Assembly (NCBI GenBank): GCA_902728285.1
Contig: CACVBU010001102.1
Span: 1,266,547-1,330,546, forward strand
Direction of reading: 5' to 3'
Source of the DNA: Clytia hemisphaerica
Lineage: Eukaryota > Cnidaria > Hydrozoa > Leptothecata > Clytiidae
DNA: 64,000 nucleotides
Position 1 is the stretch's first letter. The number at the start of each line of letters is the position of its first letter. The position numbers were made by a program, and so were the translations under genes. This document shows positions 24,701 to 39,700 of the stretch, piece after piece. The notes below the pieces were generated by a model. That model made no database searches. It was not told the DNA's origin and was given only the letters and a program-made list of their open reading frames with translations.

Positions 24701-27700
24701 TTGGTATAAGGGTCGATACATTTTGTTCTGTAGCCATTGTCTATGTTCTGGTTACCGGAACAAGGTACACAAGGGGTGTTACCGTATTCCCGTTTGATGT
24801 AATTCACAGGACATAATACACATTTCATGCCGTGCTCTGATTTGATACTAATTGCAATATTCGATATCTTTCCATATATTTGCCGGTAGCCTGGTGTACA
24901 GTTTAAAGGTTCCATTGGAATTGTGTGTGGATAGTTATTGATTAATAATTCGGAAGTTTCGGGTGCATTGAAGAAATCCCAACGTTTACTTTCATTCCCG
25001 GATCGATATCTTCCAATTTCTGTGAGCGGGATGGTGTAATCTTTATAGTATCTATTAAGGAAAACGAACCTTTTTGACTGTTCGAGGATGCTAAGTTTCA
25101 TACCACTGGTAAAAACTTGTAATCCGGGAAAATTTGAAATCATTTTTGCTAATTGATCAATATTTCCGATTAAAGTGAATACATTTGTGATAGCTAGAAA
25201 ATCGCTCAGTGCTACTGGAAAATCGTCATCTATGTCTCCATTGTATTGCCGTAGTTTCAGCCGCTGATGGTTCTCTAAGCTTAGCCAATGTTTTTGGGGT
25301 GTAGTTGTTAAGTTGGGGTATCCTCTCAGATGTTTTTGTTCATGCGTTATTAAGAATGTTTGATTTTTTGATACTCCAACGAGTTGATCTAAATTAGATA
25401 GTATTAAAGACTGGAAAGGTCCGAAGAGGATTATCGCAGATTGGCCTTTGGTCCAAGATCCTAAAAGAGGAATAAGATCTTTTTCGAGAGATGAATTTCT
25501 GACATCGATTTCAATTTTCTTGAGATGGAGTTTTTCAGTTTTCATCAATTTTTGATACGTCTTCTCAAAATAGTTATGAAACATGATCGGTTTGCCAAAA
25601 TGTATTGATATGAAAATTAGGTTTCTCCAATTCAGTGATGTTACAACGTGGTTAAGATAATTTGAATAATCATCAATTTGGATTTTTGTTTCTGGTAAAG
25701 TGACAACCAGGAACGGCTCGTGTTGTAAAATGTTCTTCAAAATTTTTGCAATCGTTTCATTCCCAGTGTAGCTTATAAAATATGCTAAGTTTGGTTGCGT
25801 GCAATTGTTTTGTTCGCCAGATCTATGTTTGCCATCATCACAAGACATTTGAAATTGTTCACCAAGCAAAACGTCCAATGTTCGATGTAACAGATCATCT
25901 AGGTTTTGACACTTGAATGTTAAATTGTTGTGTGTTATCTTAATGTTTTGATTTCTGGTTGACACTGACTTCAAGAAAGACCATAGATGGGGCTCAGCAC
26001 AATCGGGAAATATACCAACAGCTTGATATGTTGGTATTTGACCAGAACTGATCATAGTAAAAACCATGCAGAGACAGGTCAAAAACCAAATTGTTCGTTC
26101 CATAACCACATACACCGTGTATAAAAAGACTGGTGAAAAAATTCTGAATATTACACCGTTTGCCCTATACTCAATAACCTAAAGGGAGAACGGCAAAACT
26201 TGGTTAGATTACTTTTAACGGATTTAAAAGAACAACTAATTAAAATTGGAAGCAAATATTCCTTATTATCTTCTATTATGTTTTTTAATTTTGATTATTT
26301 GAAATCAATGATAGACCATTGAAGCTTTTTTAATTTTTTCTTTGCACTTGCTAAGGCGCTAATTAAAACCATCTGAGATTCGGATGAGATTAATTTGTTG
26401 TTAGGTTTTGCCCAAATTACAGCCTCATGTTATTATCAGAGAAAAAAATTCATTGGGTGAATTTTCCCATTGAAAGTACAAGATGCAAGAAGTAGACTAT
26501 TCTGCCCTAAGAGGAATGGAAGGTTTCTTGTCACCCTCATATTCGAGGATCATCTTTCCTTGATATCCGGTCCTTCCCCCCAAATATCTTATGTAAAACA
26601 CTACTCTGTATTTCTCAAGCCACGGCAGTTGAAGAAAGGTAAAGGTTCCTTTCTCCTGGGGATATAATCTACCGGTTTTTTGCGGGAGGGCTGGAACCTT
26701 TTAGTGTTTGTATTCGTGCCATTACTTGAAAAAAAAAAGTAATGCACCATCTTTGCTGGGGTAGACCACAGTTCGATACCGGCAATTTGTTCAATCAAAA
26801 CAAACAACCTACATGGCGAGAAGCGGATTATTTTGCTTCAGCTAGTTGCGAGGAAGATCCATCTAGTGTTTTTATCTATAGCCCTTCCTCGTAAAATTCC
26901 TCATGAAAAACGTATAAAAAAGACCATTGTTCAATATTCCGCTTGTAGGTGAGGAAGAAAACAACTCGATTCCTGATTGGTTGTTAGCGTTATTAGCTTG
27001 TTGTTGTTTCAACGATTGTTTTGATATCCAGTCTTCAGCTCTATCAACTGTATTGGATTTGATTAACGTGACGCTAACCACTAGTCAAACTAAGAAGACA
27101 GAGTCGTATAGTAAGATCACTCCACTGATATCACCAAGTAATTTAGAATGGATTCAAAAATCAAATCTGTTCAAGGTAAGACTTCTCAAATTTAGGTTTC
27201 TTTAGCTTCAAACAAGGGCTAGATGGCGTGCTCTGAGTTACAGCAAAAAAAAGTGAATAAGAAGAAAAGTATTGTTGCTATTGTTTTCTAAAACCCCCGA
27301 AGATTCTGATTGGTCAAGCGCTGAAATTCTTTTGCAATTGTTACGTGACCTAGGTAGGATTTCCTACCGAACCACGGCACACCTTTCAGCCAATACACGT
27401 TATCTAGCTCAGGTGGTTCTAAAGATCTCGTTAGACTAGATACTACTTCAGATTGTGCTTTGCTTTCTGATGATTTTGACGAGGCTGCTTCCAGTGAAGC
27501 AGACTTTAGGATACGGCAATCAGGTCTTTTTATGAATGGCCCCCGGGCTAAGCTCTCGTTGCATGATTTTCTATCTAGATTGAAAAAAGATTTCATTTCG
27601 TATTAGCCAGTACCTTCCCACAAACCAAATTTTTTCTATGTTTTATGGTCAGTTACACTTTGAAGTGTTTGTCGAGTTATCGAACTGCGCACTGTCAAAT

Positions 27701-30700
27701 CGCGATAAAAAAGCGGTTTTCGTCGAACAGGCTAATTTAGTATCGGATATAGTGAGGGTTATTTAGCGTGTTAAATCGATCAGCTCGGTTAAACCGAGAA
27801 CACTTCGTTAATTCATTTTAACAAACTGGTGGTAAATTGGTAATCTTCTGATGTGGTAATCAAAGTTTTATGCTAATTCCGGACATTGACTATACATGAT
27901 ATTCAGAAATAAATATCCCTATTCAATATTTCCAACTAAAATTCTGAAATTAAAGAACCTGGGCTAATAAGCTATGTACAGTCTTTTCCAAACTTAACTT
28001 TGACCACTGTAGGTGATCGCCAACAATTTGTGGAGTCGATTATTACCGAACAGATGTCAACACCAACAAGGAGCCGTCCAACTCTTCTTGCAGCTTCATA
28101 ACATTTCACCTTCGTCTGGTGTCTGTGAAGATGTCATCAACAATGCTCTCGTCTCTTTCGATATTGTAAGTTTTGCACTTACCTTTATATTGGAACTAAT
28201 TTTCGCGGGAATTAATGTTAGCGTTTTTCGCGGATTTTTGACGAAACCGCGAAAATTTGAACCCACAATATACATTTTTTCCAATTCTATCGCAAAAATT
28301 TCCCTAGGAAAATGAAGTAAATTTGTCCAAATAAGGGCAAAACTGTGAAAATTAAAACCTGCGAAATGCTATTTTTTCGATTATTTTTTCCAACCACGAA
28401 TATATTAGTTCCCGCGAAAATTAGTTCCAATAAGAGGTAAGTTGGTGAAGTTTGAGTTAGCATATCAGTATAAAATCAGAATTCAACAATATTTCATGCT
28501 TTTGTCACCATTCGCTACGGCCTGACATGACACTGTCAGGAACGAAAAGTATTTGGTCGTGGACACCTGTCATTCCTCGTGTACAGTCTATCCGTTCGTC
28601 ACAAATACTTTCCGAGGGACTTTCTTTCAAAGCGTTCTTTACAAACGCTCTCTAGATTTAGACTGATTTGCAACGATTTGTAGCTTCTTCTAAACAAGAA
28701 TTTTAGTCCAGCCTAAAGTTATAAATCTGACATTGACTGCAAGTGCAACCTATACAATTACTACACGGTTTTTCATGCTGGCGCACTTTTTATGCAATGC
28801 AGTGTATTGTAGATTTTATTTCATTCTAATCTAATATAATCACTTTCTAGCATGAAAGGGAATTATCACACTGGCGTTTTACGACATTATGGCATCTGTC
28901 ACGTGATTTTTACAAAGACGATAACAACAAAGCGAACACGGGAACAAGAACTATTGATAAGTAAGTCTGCATGTAAAAGACTATGTTCAGAACAGTCTCA
29001 ATAACTCGAACCTGCACGAGGAACATAAATTTGTTCGAGTTAAGGAAATTTCGAGTTATGAAGATTCGTTTATAAGGTTTTGTTAACTGAAGAGACAAGA
29101 AAACTTGTTCGTGTTAAGGAGTCATTCGAGAGATTTGAGTTAAAGAGAATTTACTGTATTTCTTTCATTTGAACGTAGTATTCCTATTTTTAGGCCAGTA
29201 AAAAGCCAGGGGCTCTCTACTGTGCTTGCTTCCTTTAAATTGCAAAAAGGCAAAAATTTTAATCTCTAGATTGGGTACTTAGTCTCGGCGTTCAGTTATG
29301 ATGTACCTGAATGGGAAAAGACCAAGAAACGGAGTGTGAAATGCCGGTTTTTGGTGAGGTACTCGCTAGGAAAAGTCACAAATTAGCACAAATTTGTGTC
29401 TCGAACTGGCTCAACTGGGTTTGTTAGTATAACTCGACATGGTTCCTTTATTGTTTAAACGATTTCGTACTTCTTCGATTCGCACTACAAAATCGCCATT
29501 AAATATTGTCTTGTTTTTCCAGGTGTATGTTCTTGATAATCAACAGTCTACGATCAGAAAACCTTCGTGTAAGGTAAGTTTTCCTTTGAGAGCTCGTCAT
29601 TATTTTTATTCAGAACCCTACACTTCTAGTTCGGTCCTGAAAATCAGCCTCTGCTTGATTTCTGTGTGGCATTTTCGTTACTGGGTTTAATCATCGGCAA
29701 AATAAGTGCCATCTTGCATTATCTAAATTTAACTGGTAAAAAATTGGCTTTTGATCGTCTCTACCGACGAGTCAATAGCGAGTTTATGTATTTGCACTTT
29801 GGAGGACGGTAGAGTGACTGAAGCGATTTGGAATAACCCGCAGTTCTGACCTGTAAAATCGTCCTCCTCAGCTGGTCAGGAATCTAGACAAAATCAGAAG
29901 CTAACCGTCGTCGTCCAAGAAAAATACACATACATAAACTCGGTAATCAAACTCCAAGGGAACTTTCGAGAAAAACTTTGTATTACAATCGAATCTCTTT
30001 GTAATTCGGATAAATTAGACTTCGCTTTAGAATTCGAATTAGCAAGAATTAAGGGCTCTGACCATAGTCAAAAATCAGTATTTCAGTTTAATGTCGATAT
30101 TTTGGCTGAAGGTTCCTTTTAGGAACTAGCAAAAAACTGCGTTTACAGAATTGTGAAATATTAATTCCTTCGTCAGATATTTAGTATCGAACTTTGTGTA
30201 TCTAAAACCTCATCTTTTAAAATCAAAACTCTCTATAAAGTATGCATCAAGCTAATTACGGGAGAATAATTACAAGCCAAGCCAAGCCAAGACGCAAAAT
30301 GTTTTTGTAAATAGCTCATCGCTTACACATTGTATTTCGAAGTTAAACAGTGTTCACCATTAATAAAACTAAATTCCCATAATAGCAATGAATCATTTAT
30401 TACTTTCATGATCATAAAATTAATTAATTTATGCAATGGTGTCATTAAGAATAATTATAGTTTAAATCTAAAATTGTTAAAACCTTTTGCACAATTGAAG
30501 AATCATGTCATTTATTTTTAAATAGCTAAGTTTCAATGGGTAATTAACCTTTTTGTTTCAAAATTTCTTTACACTGTCCGCAAAGAATTGAACTATTTTA
30601 AATTTTGCGGAAAATTTTTCTAAAAAGATGTGTCAAAAGTTATGACTGTTTATTTAAGCAAAATCCAGATGAAAAATTGATGAAAAACCACTATTTCGAA

Positions 30701-33700
30701 GATTTCGAGACAAAGAAGCATTTACAAAAATTTTCCGCAAAAATGTTTATTGTTCTGTAAAAGATACACCATCTACTGCGAAAATTTTTTCAAAATGTTT
30801 TTTCTTCGCCGAAACTAAGCTCTTCAAAGTTGAAATACGCTTCCTCGCAAAAGTCTTCATTTTCTTCTTCATCAAATTTTTTCAATGCAATTTTTGAATT
30901 TTCAGATTCAGGAATAGTTTGTCTAACAGAAAATGTATAACATGCCATAGTTTTGTTGGTTACATCAGTCAGAAAACACATTTTAAACACGGCAATTATG
31001 AAAAATTCACTATGGTCAGAGCCCTTAAATGACATCACTTAACGTATCTACTATCCGTATGCTTGGACAACGTAAACAAAAGAAAGGACAAATTTCTACC
31101 CCTCCCGATGCCACGCAAGCACAAATTTTGAGAAATTCTTTTTTTCTGCATCGTCAGCAATTTCTTTCTATATCATTAAAAAGAATTTCTTTAACTGTAC
31201 TTTTCCAGAGAGATTGCCCAACAATGGCTCCAGCATTCGGTCAATTTCGGTGATATTGGACGTATTTTGGAGACCATTCTCTTGGTGCTACTGGAACCAT
31301 CCACGTCACGCATTGCTATTCATTATGTACCACTATTGAAGAATAAAAAAGAGAAGAATAAGACTGGACGAGGGTCATCCATTACTTCTGTTGCAAAGAA
31401 AGGTTCGGGTGCGAACAGCAATAAACTTGAAGAAATCGATGAGAAAATTCAGTCAGAAGATGACGACACCAGAGAAGGTTTGTCAATGAGAGATATTTTT
31501 AACGTCACATTGTATATATTTTCCTAACCTTTGACTAATTTTTTTGCTCTGAAAAAACACCGCGCAACCGCTCATAGTCTTTTGAGATCATAGTACAACC
31601 GTCAGTCTGGTAAATGTCGTTCAACACATCAAAGAGTGACTTCACTGCATCTCCAATGGGCTGATTACCCCCCCTCTCTCCTCTCCTTTCAGAACTTGAG
31701 TGTGTATATGACTCAACAATATGAATGCAATAATGGCCACATATAATAATGTCAGTGATGGATTTGAAGGCTGTTAACTCAAACACGAATGGGGAACTAA
31801 AATTTGCTCGAGTTATAGATTTTTACAGTTATGGAGACTAGTTTATAAGGAGACTGTTTAGTAGAGGGACAAGAAAACTTGCTCGGAGACATTTGAGTAA
31901 TAGAGATTCGAGTTCTTGAGACTCAACTGCACTACAGTAAACTCTCGCTTATTCGAACTTCTATTATTTGAATCTTTCTATAACGCGAACTTATATTCGT
32001 AGTCCTCGTCAAGGAGAACCTCTTTCTATATACTTTCCATAATTCGAATCTCTCTGTAATTCGAACATAAAGTATACCCCGTTCAAGTTCGAATTAGGGA
32101 GACTCAACTGTAGTGTTCTTCTTTTTCACAGTAACGAAATCGCGTACACATTCTGAATTGAGTAGCGGTGGTTTTGCTGACGATGAAGATGAAGAACTTG
32201 ATGACGACATGGATGAACTAGCTGAAAGTTTGAACAGTCTCAGTAACAAGAAGCAAGGTAGTAAGGCTTACATTAGCCATGATAATGTCCGAAGAGTTTT
32301 TTTTTATATTCGATATGTAAAAGTTTTTTAAGCAAAATGTTTCTTCCAAAAAATAAAGAGCAAATTTTCTGCAAATCTGTTCTGTTCTTTTTTTGAAGGA
32401 CTTTTTATACATCTATAGATCCTGAAAACCATAATAAGAATTTCAAGAAGATGGGAGATTTTTTCCACTGCAATTTTTTCCATTGCAAAAGTCGCATTAA
32501 AGTCCACCTAAGATATGACTTTAGTTCACACTCAAAATAAATGGGACCTTGAGACTTTCGCTCTCCTTCAAGTAACACAAATCAACTTTATCTTCTTCAT
32601 AGAAACGTCTACAAACAGCAAGACCAGCAAATCAAACGCCCAACAACGTGGTGGTAAAACAACGCCTACACACCCTCTTCTCATTCACAAACTCTTATAC
32701 ACTCAACGCTACGATCATCAACAATGCTTACACATTTTAAGTCATATTGGGTCCGTCCTTGACAATGAAGGCCGCGCGTTCATCTGTTCGGCCGCGACAA
32801 CAAGTATGAGCGTATGCAACACACCACACCAATCGTTATTACGTGAGCTGTTGATCAGACATCGAAGAGCTCTCTCGGGAAACCAGTTCTATGGATCTCT
32901 AGCTGATGGTAAGAAAAAGATTTTTTCATCTTATACTTGACGTGTACTCATTTAGAACGCAGTTACTCAAGCTGGACTATCTTAAAGCTTTTTATGCGCC
33001 TGGTTTTTAATATGACAAAATTTGTATGAAATTAGAATTTATGATAATGTGAAATGATTAAGCTCTGGCAGTCTCCGGTTCGCTCTGGATGTTGTCAAAA
33101 AACTTTCTTACATTTTCTCTAATTATTATTTTCAGCTCACCAACTCCTGATCCGTGCCAGCACCGCTAAATACCTGGAAATTCTCCTCTCAGTGTGCCTA
33201 TACTTCATCCGTTCCGATTATCAACAAGAAGCGCGCGCAAGCCAAGCGGATTTAGAAGGTAATTTCACTGTACAACAGGCCAGTGCTAAAGTCCTTACAC
33301 AAATCGCGTATCTTTTGCTGGAGATTGCGCGTGATAGTGGTAAAGGCTTCTCCGTCTACGTCAATGATTTGTTATCGCGAAGTAAAATCCAACGTATCGC
33401 GTTACACTGCTTATTATCGACCGTTTATGCCGTGACCGGAGATTATAGAGAGTCCAGTGAAGTAGGATACTACAGTATGGTGGAATATCCCAACCTGCTG
33501 GAGACCGCGGATCTTCAAAATGGAAAGCAACGCAACCATATCGATTTACAAGTTAGCTTGTTGAAATTTATTGAAAGCTTAATCCATTTGGAATCGTGTA
33601 TCGGAACAGATAATCCGGCACATGTTAACCCGACTGAGAAGAAAAGTAAACGGGATAAATCGGGGAGTATCGGAAAAACACCGCCGTTTGAATATGTGGC

Positions 33701-36700
33701 TTTTAAACCGATCGTGTCGCAACCAATGTTCATATCTGCATCCTTAACAGTATGTATTGTACTTCATTATTGTTACTTGTCTACCAAGACCATATAAGCG
33801 TAATTAGACTCCAATTCGAATACTCTAATTCGAACTAAAATATTACACCCCTCAGCTGGGGAGTGGTATAAGTTACTCTATGTAATTGAATCTCTTTCTA
33901 GTTCGAAGAAGATCGAATTAGAGAGGGTCAACTGTAACTCGCTTTAAATCAATTTCTTTTCTATTCCAGGTGCTCCGTGAGAAACGTTGGGTCCACCTAC
34001 ATGCTGATTGGATAAAACTCCTCATCTCCTGTCTACCTAAATTCTCAAACGATATGTCCAAAGCTATCGTACCCGTTGTCTATCAATTATGCGCTAACCT
34101 GAAGACAGTCACTAAAATCTTTAAAGAATCATACAGCGGTGAGCGAGAAGAAGAGAGCTCTGTACAAATCCCGCCCGATTACATGTTGGTGTTATTAAAC
34201 GGTTTGACGTCCTTCTGTCATTATTGTTTGATCAGCACAACTACTGGAGGGACATTGAGTTCAACGGCTGGTCGCGTGAGTAGTAAAAGCAAAACAAGTG
34301 TTGACGAGTCTTCATCGCTGTTTTCGAACCTGGTACAGGTGTTCTCCAATACGTCCGCAACACCTTCTAAAGTGACAACCAGTGAAGAAGGTTGGTTAAT
34401 TCTTTTTATTACAGACAAAGACAGTTGACATGACTGTAACGCCCTGAAACAAATTTCACGCATGTTGATGGTTAATTCCTTTTATTGCACACTCTTCAAA
34501 AGGAGAATAAGGCCCAAACATAGCAATTTCACATTCAGTCAATTCCTTTTGTTATGTGTCAATATTCTTATCAATCGACCCTTATTATAGTGGTAAGAGA
34601 CTGGATTCGAATTTACCAGGTAGAGTTTACGCCAAGTTTCTGAATTGGTTGGATTCATTTTCTCAGAATTTCGACCTCATCATTCCGTGTTAAACTCGGC
34701 CTTATCCTTTATAGCATTTAGGGCTACTAGGTGTATTATAGTATAACTAGCCGGTACCCGGCGTCGCACGCCGGTTTGGCTGTTGCTGAACGCATTTTAA
34801 AGTCCTTTGGATGTTGGGAAGCTGGCTTAAAATACGATGAAGTCAAAACTAAAGAGAAAAATTATCTTCAAAGTTTGACTCTGTCCCTCCCAGGTCACGT
34901 ATCTTTTAACCATATTTTGAAAAAGATTTTTAAATTGTTGCAAAAATGATCAGAAAGGGCGTTATTCAAACTATACCATACCGGCGACCTGCGACGTCCG
35001 AAAAGGCTTTGCAATTAGATTTTTTTCTCGCTTCGCTCGCTTTACATTTGCCGTACTTGTTGATGATTAGGAAAACTTTGATGTCAAGATAAGAGGAGTG
35101 AAATTATAGACATGACACGAGATTCGTCGAAAAAAGGCAGCCCGTGGGTACTTAGGCAAGAGAAGGATACGGGCATGAGCCATTCTTAAGGATGCCTTTT
35201 TAAAAATGGCAGTCACTGTAAGGGTTGGAAAAATCAGAAAATCAAACTTCAGTCCTACTAAGAGTCGGTAAAAATAGGGAAAAAAATTCAACTTTTTACC
35301 CCCAGAAAGATAGAAATTTAATCAAATTAGTCCCAATAAGGGAAGTAAACTTCACAAAATTTCGCTTATTTCTTCTTCTCTCTAGTCTCGCTAAGGGTCC
35401 AAGGGCCAAAAGTCAGGCAGCTAGGCACCTTCGTCATAACTTTTCGAATTCAACAATGAATGACTTAGATTTACAGCAATATAATTATCGACATAGATGT
35501 TTATAAGTCCCTTTTTACGAAGAAAGATCTCTTGTTTTTACCGCCTTATGAAAGTATTGTTAATGTTGCTGTTTAGTTGTTCCAACAAACTTGTCTTGTG
35601 ATTCTTATGTTTTAAATGTTTTAAATTTGTTCTTTTCTAAAACAGATTTTGTTTGAAAGATTTTCTTTTGTTAATTTCGCATAGCGAAAGTATTACGATC
35701 GTCTTTCTATGTGTGTGTGTGTGTGGCGAGAAAATTTTTGGGGCGCAAATTATGGCGTGGGCGTTTGGCTGCGGGCGTACTACGGCCAATGTTCTAAAAG
35801 TGGACTCACTCACAAAGATAAAAAACAGCGCTTTTCTTAATAATTAAAATACGCTAGTGCAAGAAGTGTAACCAAGCCTTTGTAAACATTTATCTTCATC
35901 ATGAGAATTTTTTAATGGCTGCTTGATTGTTGCACGTATGCTTTTGCCTATTTGAAACTTGACCTGTATAAATTTTTATCATGTTTTCTGGTCTTTTGTA
36001 GAGTATTTAGAGGTTTATTATTCGTTTACTACTAAGTATTTTATGTTTGTGTAGTTAGTGAATGCACCAATAAATTGATAATGCTCAGTACGTAGTACAA
36101 AAAGAGTTAATTTGACACACAACAACACTCACACATAAAACCCACTAGAACCCTCTTCTTTACTGAAACTACAAACAGCACAGGTATGATCTTTTTTCCC
36201 TTTTTTCACCAGATAGTTATGTGTTAAATATTAACCAGTTGTGACAAACAGTCTGGTTTAGCAAGTTTTTCCCATTTCCCTGACCATGGTATTTCCTAGA
36301 AATCATGTCAATTGAAATTCAGCAATTATTTTCATAATCGAACTGTCGAGCTATCCAACAAAATCAAACGATTTAGCTCTTCGATTAATGAGCCTAATTT
36401 GTGAGACAATTTTTTGATTAGTTTGATTATATAAGTTTGATGACAGTTTTTTATCTGATGAAGTTTCGATGAGTTTGGTTTAAGTAAAGGTTCCAGCTTT
36501 TCCTCCCCGATGCCAGGCGATGATCAACCGAACCCTATCAAACCGATTTTGGTAATTGAACTATTTCATCAAACGAAATTGAACGATAGGTGTTCGATTT
36601 ATATCGAACCTTATCTAGCAGTAATCAAACTTTGCCGGAAAATCTTCAGTTTGATGTTTGATTAAAAAGTTTGATTACTTACATTGCAGTTCGATTAAGT

Positions 36701-39700
36701 TTGACCAGTGTTTTTGTACCTCAAATGATTCCAGCTATTGCTAGCGCAACCAGCTCAATCAAACACATCGTACATCAATCAAACTAACCGGAATTTCTTG
36801 GTTCGATGACTGTTGGATTTGGTTCGGTAATCACACAGTTCGATTGACATCGCTTGGCTGATGGGATGATAGATATTGGCCTGCTCTTTCAGCTTTAGCG
36901 TTCGTGTCTAATAATAAGCCATCAGAGTGTGACAAGAATGGGCAACCAAGGTAATAAATCAAACTAATTGAGCTTCAATCAAACTTCAACGATCTTGATA
37001 CCTCTTTTGCTAATCAGAATTTTCATTTTGAATCATTAAAAACTCCAGTGGTACCGTTGTTTGTATGAGATTCCCATTTCCGCACTAAGGTTCTTGATAC
37101 TTTTCTGGAATCTCTCCCCTATATATATATTTTACGGGATAACCAGCAAGAGATTGGGTTTGTTTTAATGGGATGCAGTTAGAGCATAAAGGATTCTTTG
37201 TTGTTATTTTCTAGAAGGGCCATTAATCAATTACGTATAATATTGATTCTTTTACTGTTTTTAGCACTTACTACTTTCACTGGTGTGTAAACATTTATTT
37301 TATGATTTTGAAAGATTTACGGTCAAGCTAGAAATAATTAATTTTAAAGGTCTATTATAGCATCAGAAAATAATTGCATCACTTTTAGTGAGGTTTAGTC
37401 AATTAGGGAATTAGTATGTGGTGGGAAAATTGTAGTGACAGGTGGTAAATAAATCCCCATATTCTATCTTGACCGAAGTCTGTATCCTTAAGTTAATATA
37501 TTTTTATATGGATTTTTGTGTTGAAATTTGGGAAAATTTTAATCTCAAGGAGTATTATTTCTTTAAAGCTTCAAGTTGGCTAGATTTTATCCTGTCATTC
37601 TCTAGTTCAGAAGCTTGAGCTCAACTACTCAACTGCTTTTTGCCTTTAATGGCCTCTTCCAGAAAATACATGGGGGGGGGGGGTGGTGGAGAATATAGTG
37701 TCCAGGGGGGGGTTAGTGAAAAATCTACAAAATTTGCCTCGTCCGGTGGGTGGGTAAACTTGCTCTGTTTGGGGTAATTTTGTTCTGTTTTAGGGTAGTT
37801 TTGATTGTCCATGGAGTCAACTGATGCTTGTCAGAGGGTTAGACCTGCTGTACGGGGGGTTAGACCTGCTGTACGGGGGGTTAGACCTGCTGTCTGTGGG
37901 TCAAAAGTCACAGGGTAAATTTCAAAAAAATGTTATATCCTCCAACCCCCCCTACAATATTCTGCAATATTCAAATTTTTTCTGGAAAAGCCCAATAATT
38001 TTGATGGTGGTGCGCCATCATTCATATCAGAAAGCGAAGATAGTATACAACAGATTTTTCTGACTACTGTAGCTATTTTCTCAATTTTAGAAAATTCTTT
38101 TGGTTATAGAAAGAAGTTGATATAAACTTTGCGCAAGTGAAAGAATTAAGTCTTATCACAAGTGACTTGTTATCACGTTATCAAAGCACAAAATGAAGTT
38201 TCTGCCATCAAAGAATGGAAAGTTCTTTTTTTTTCTTCATTTTCAAAAAATTTTAAAATTATTTTTCTCAAGTATATTGCAGTTCTCTGATTTATTCTGA
38301 ACCCAATTAAAAGATCTTTTTTACGCTTATAAAAAGGAATTTTTTAGTCGCATGTTTTAGGAATCTTTTTGTTTTTAATGTATTGAGATTTTTCATAAGA
38401 AACGACCTTTGTGTACAATAAAATGTGTATATTTTGTGTAACGCTTCATTCAAAATCCACAATGCTGCAGGAGTCACGTTTCACGCGTCTTCCGTCGTTG
38501 ATCGTTGATGTTCAAATATTATGCGAAATTTTCGACTTTAAGTCGTCTTGTTTTGTTTTGAAACGAATTCGAATGTCTCAAATCAAATAAGGTCGTTAAT
38601 TACATTCAAAAACATAAAACAAAAGAATAGAGAGAAAAAGAAGAAAAAAACATAAGAGGCGGGCTCGGGCACGTCTGGGCAGATATTATAATCTATCAAT
38701 CAAAACAAACTTATCGAACAACTCAAAGTCTTTATAAAACGGCGCGAATCTGATTTAACACATTTGTGGAGCAAGAAGCAAAAGTCATCTTTTAAAAGAA
38801 CAAAACATTGCTTGCGAAAACGAAAGTGACACACAAACAAAATGACATACAGGCTATTAATATATAGATGAAATCGTATTATGAAACATTCAATATAATT
38901 CTTTGGAGTATAGCCAGGATTCTACGTTATTCATCTATACACCGAGAATCTGCTTTTAACCAAGAATTCATTTCTATAGGTTTTTCTCGCTCCGGCTATA
39001 CATGACTTTATACTTTCATGGTGAACTCTCGCCTGCTAAAAACTTGTCTGTACTAAATACGTTGGAAATAAGTTTTTAGGAACCGGCAATATTTTGGCTC
39101 ATGATTTAAAAAAATTCTTTCCAATAGCCGGCTCCTGTCATTGATACACTTTCTACCTGCCATTTTGTTTTCGATTGCTATACTTTTTTCACAACAGCTA
39201 AATCAGGATTCTCTTTGTAACTTTTTCTTACTTTAAGGTTCACCGGCATTAAACGAGACACGTGACGGGTTGTTAGGTATCCTTCCCGCCATCATCACTG
39301 CAATTTCTTCTGTATGGAAAGTATGGGATGCCAACAAAATATCCACACAAAATCTACCCTCTAAAACTCCACTAGCTATTGGACAAACGAAGGTATATAT
39401 TGGCTATTTATGAGCATGTTCACAATTTTTAGAGAGGAAAAGCTGCGGAAGTAGTGCTGGTTACCGTATGACATAAGAAAGTAAAATGCCACTGTGGTGG
39501 GGGCCTAGGAAATGGTAGGTTTTATCACACTGACGAAAAGTGATACATGAATCATTTTATCCTCCTAGTATTACCCTAGTGTATTTACACGAGAGAGCTT
39601 GGACACACATTATGTTTTTGGGGGTTTTCCAAATTCTCTCCATCGTGTTTTCTCTTTTTTTACTTTAATATATGATCCTGTTTGTATTATATAGCCAAAT

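Noticed and set aside
29521-29574. Exon 9 of DOP1 read in phase 0
   Set aside because: Phase 0 gives a product unlike the family. Once exon 8 (28851-28960) is recognised, phase 2 entry gives [11 protein letters not shown], which fits both neighbours.
30790-31038. Minus-strand 82-codon frame as a gene
   Set aside because: It starts in the terminal repeat of the TTAA-flanked element and has no known domain; kept only as a remark on that element.
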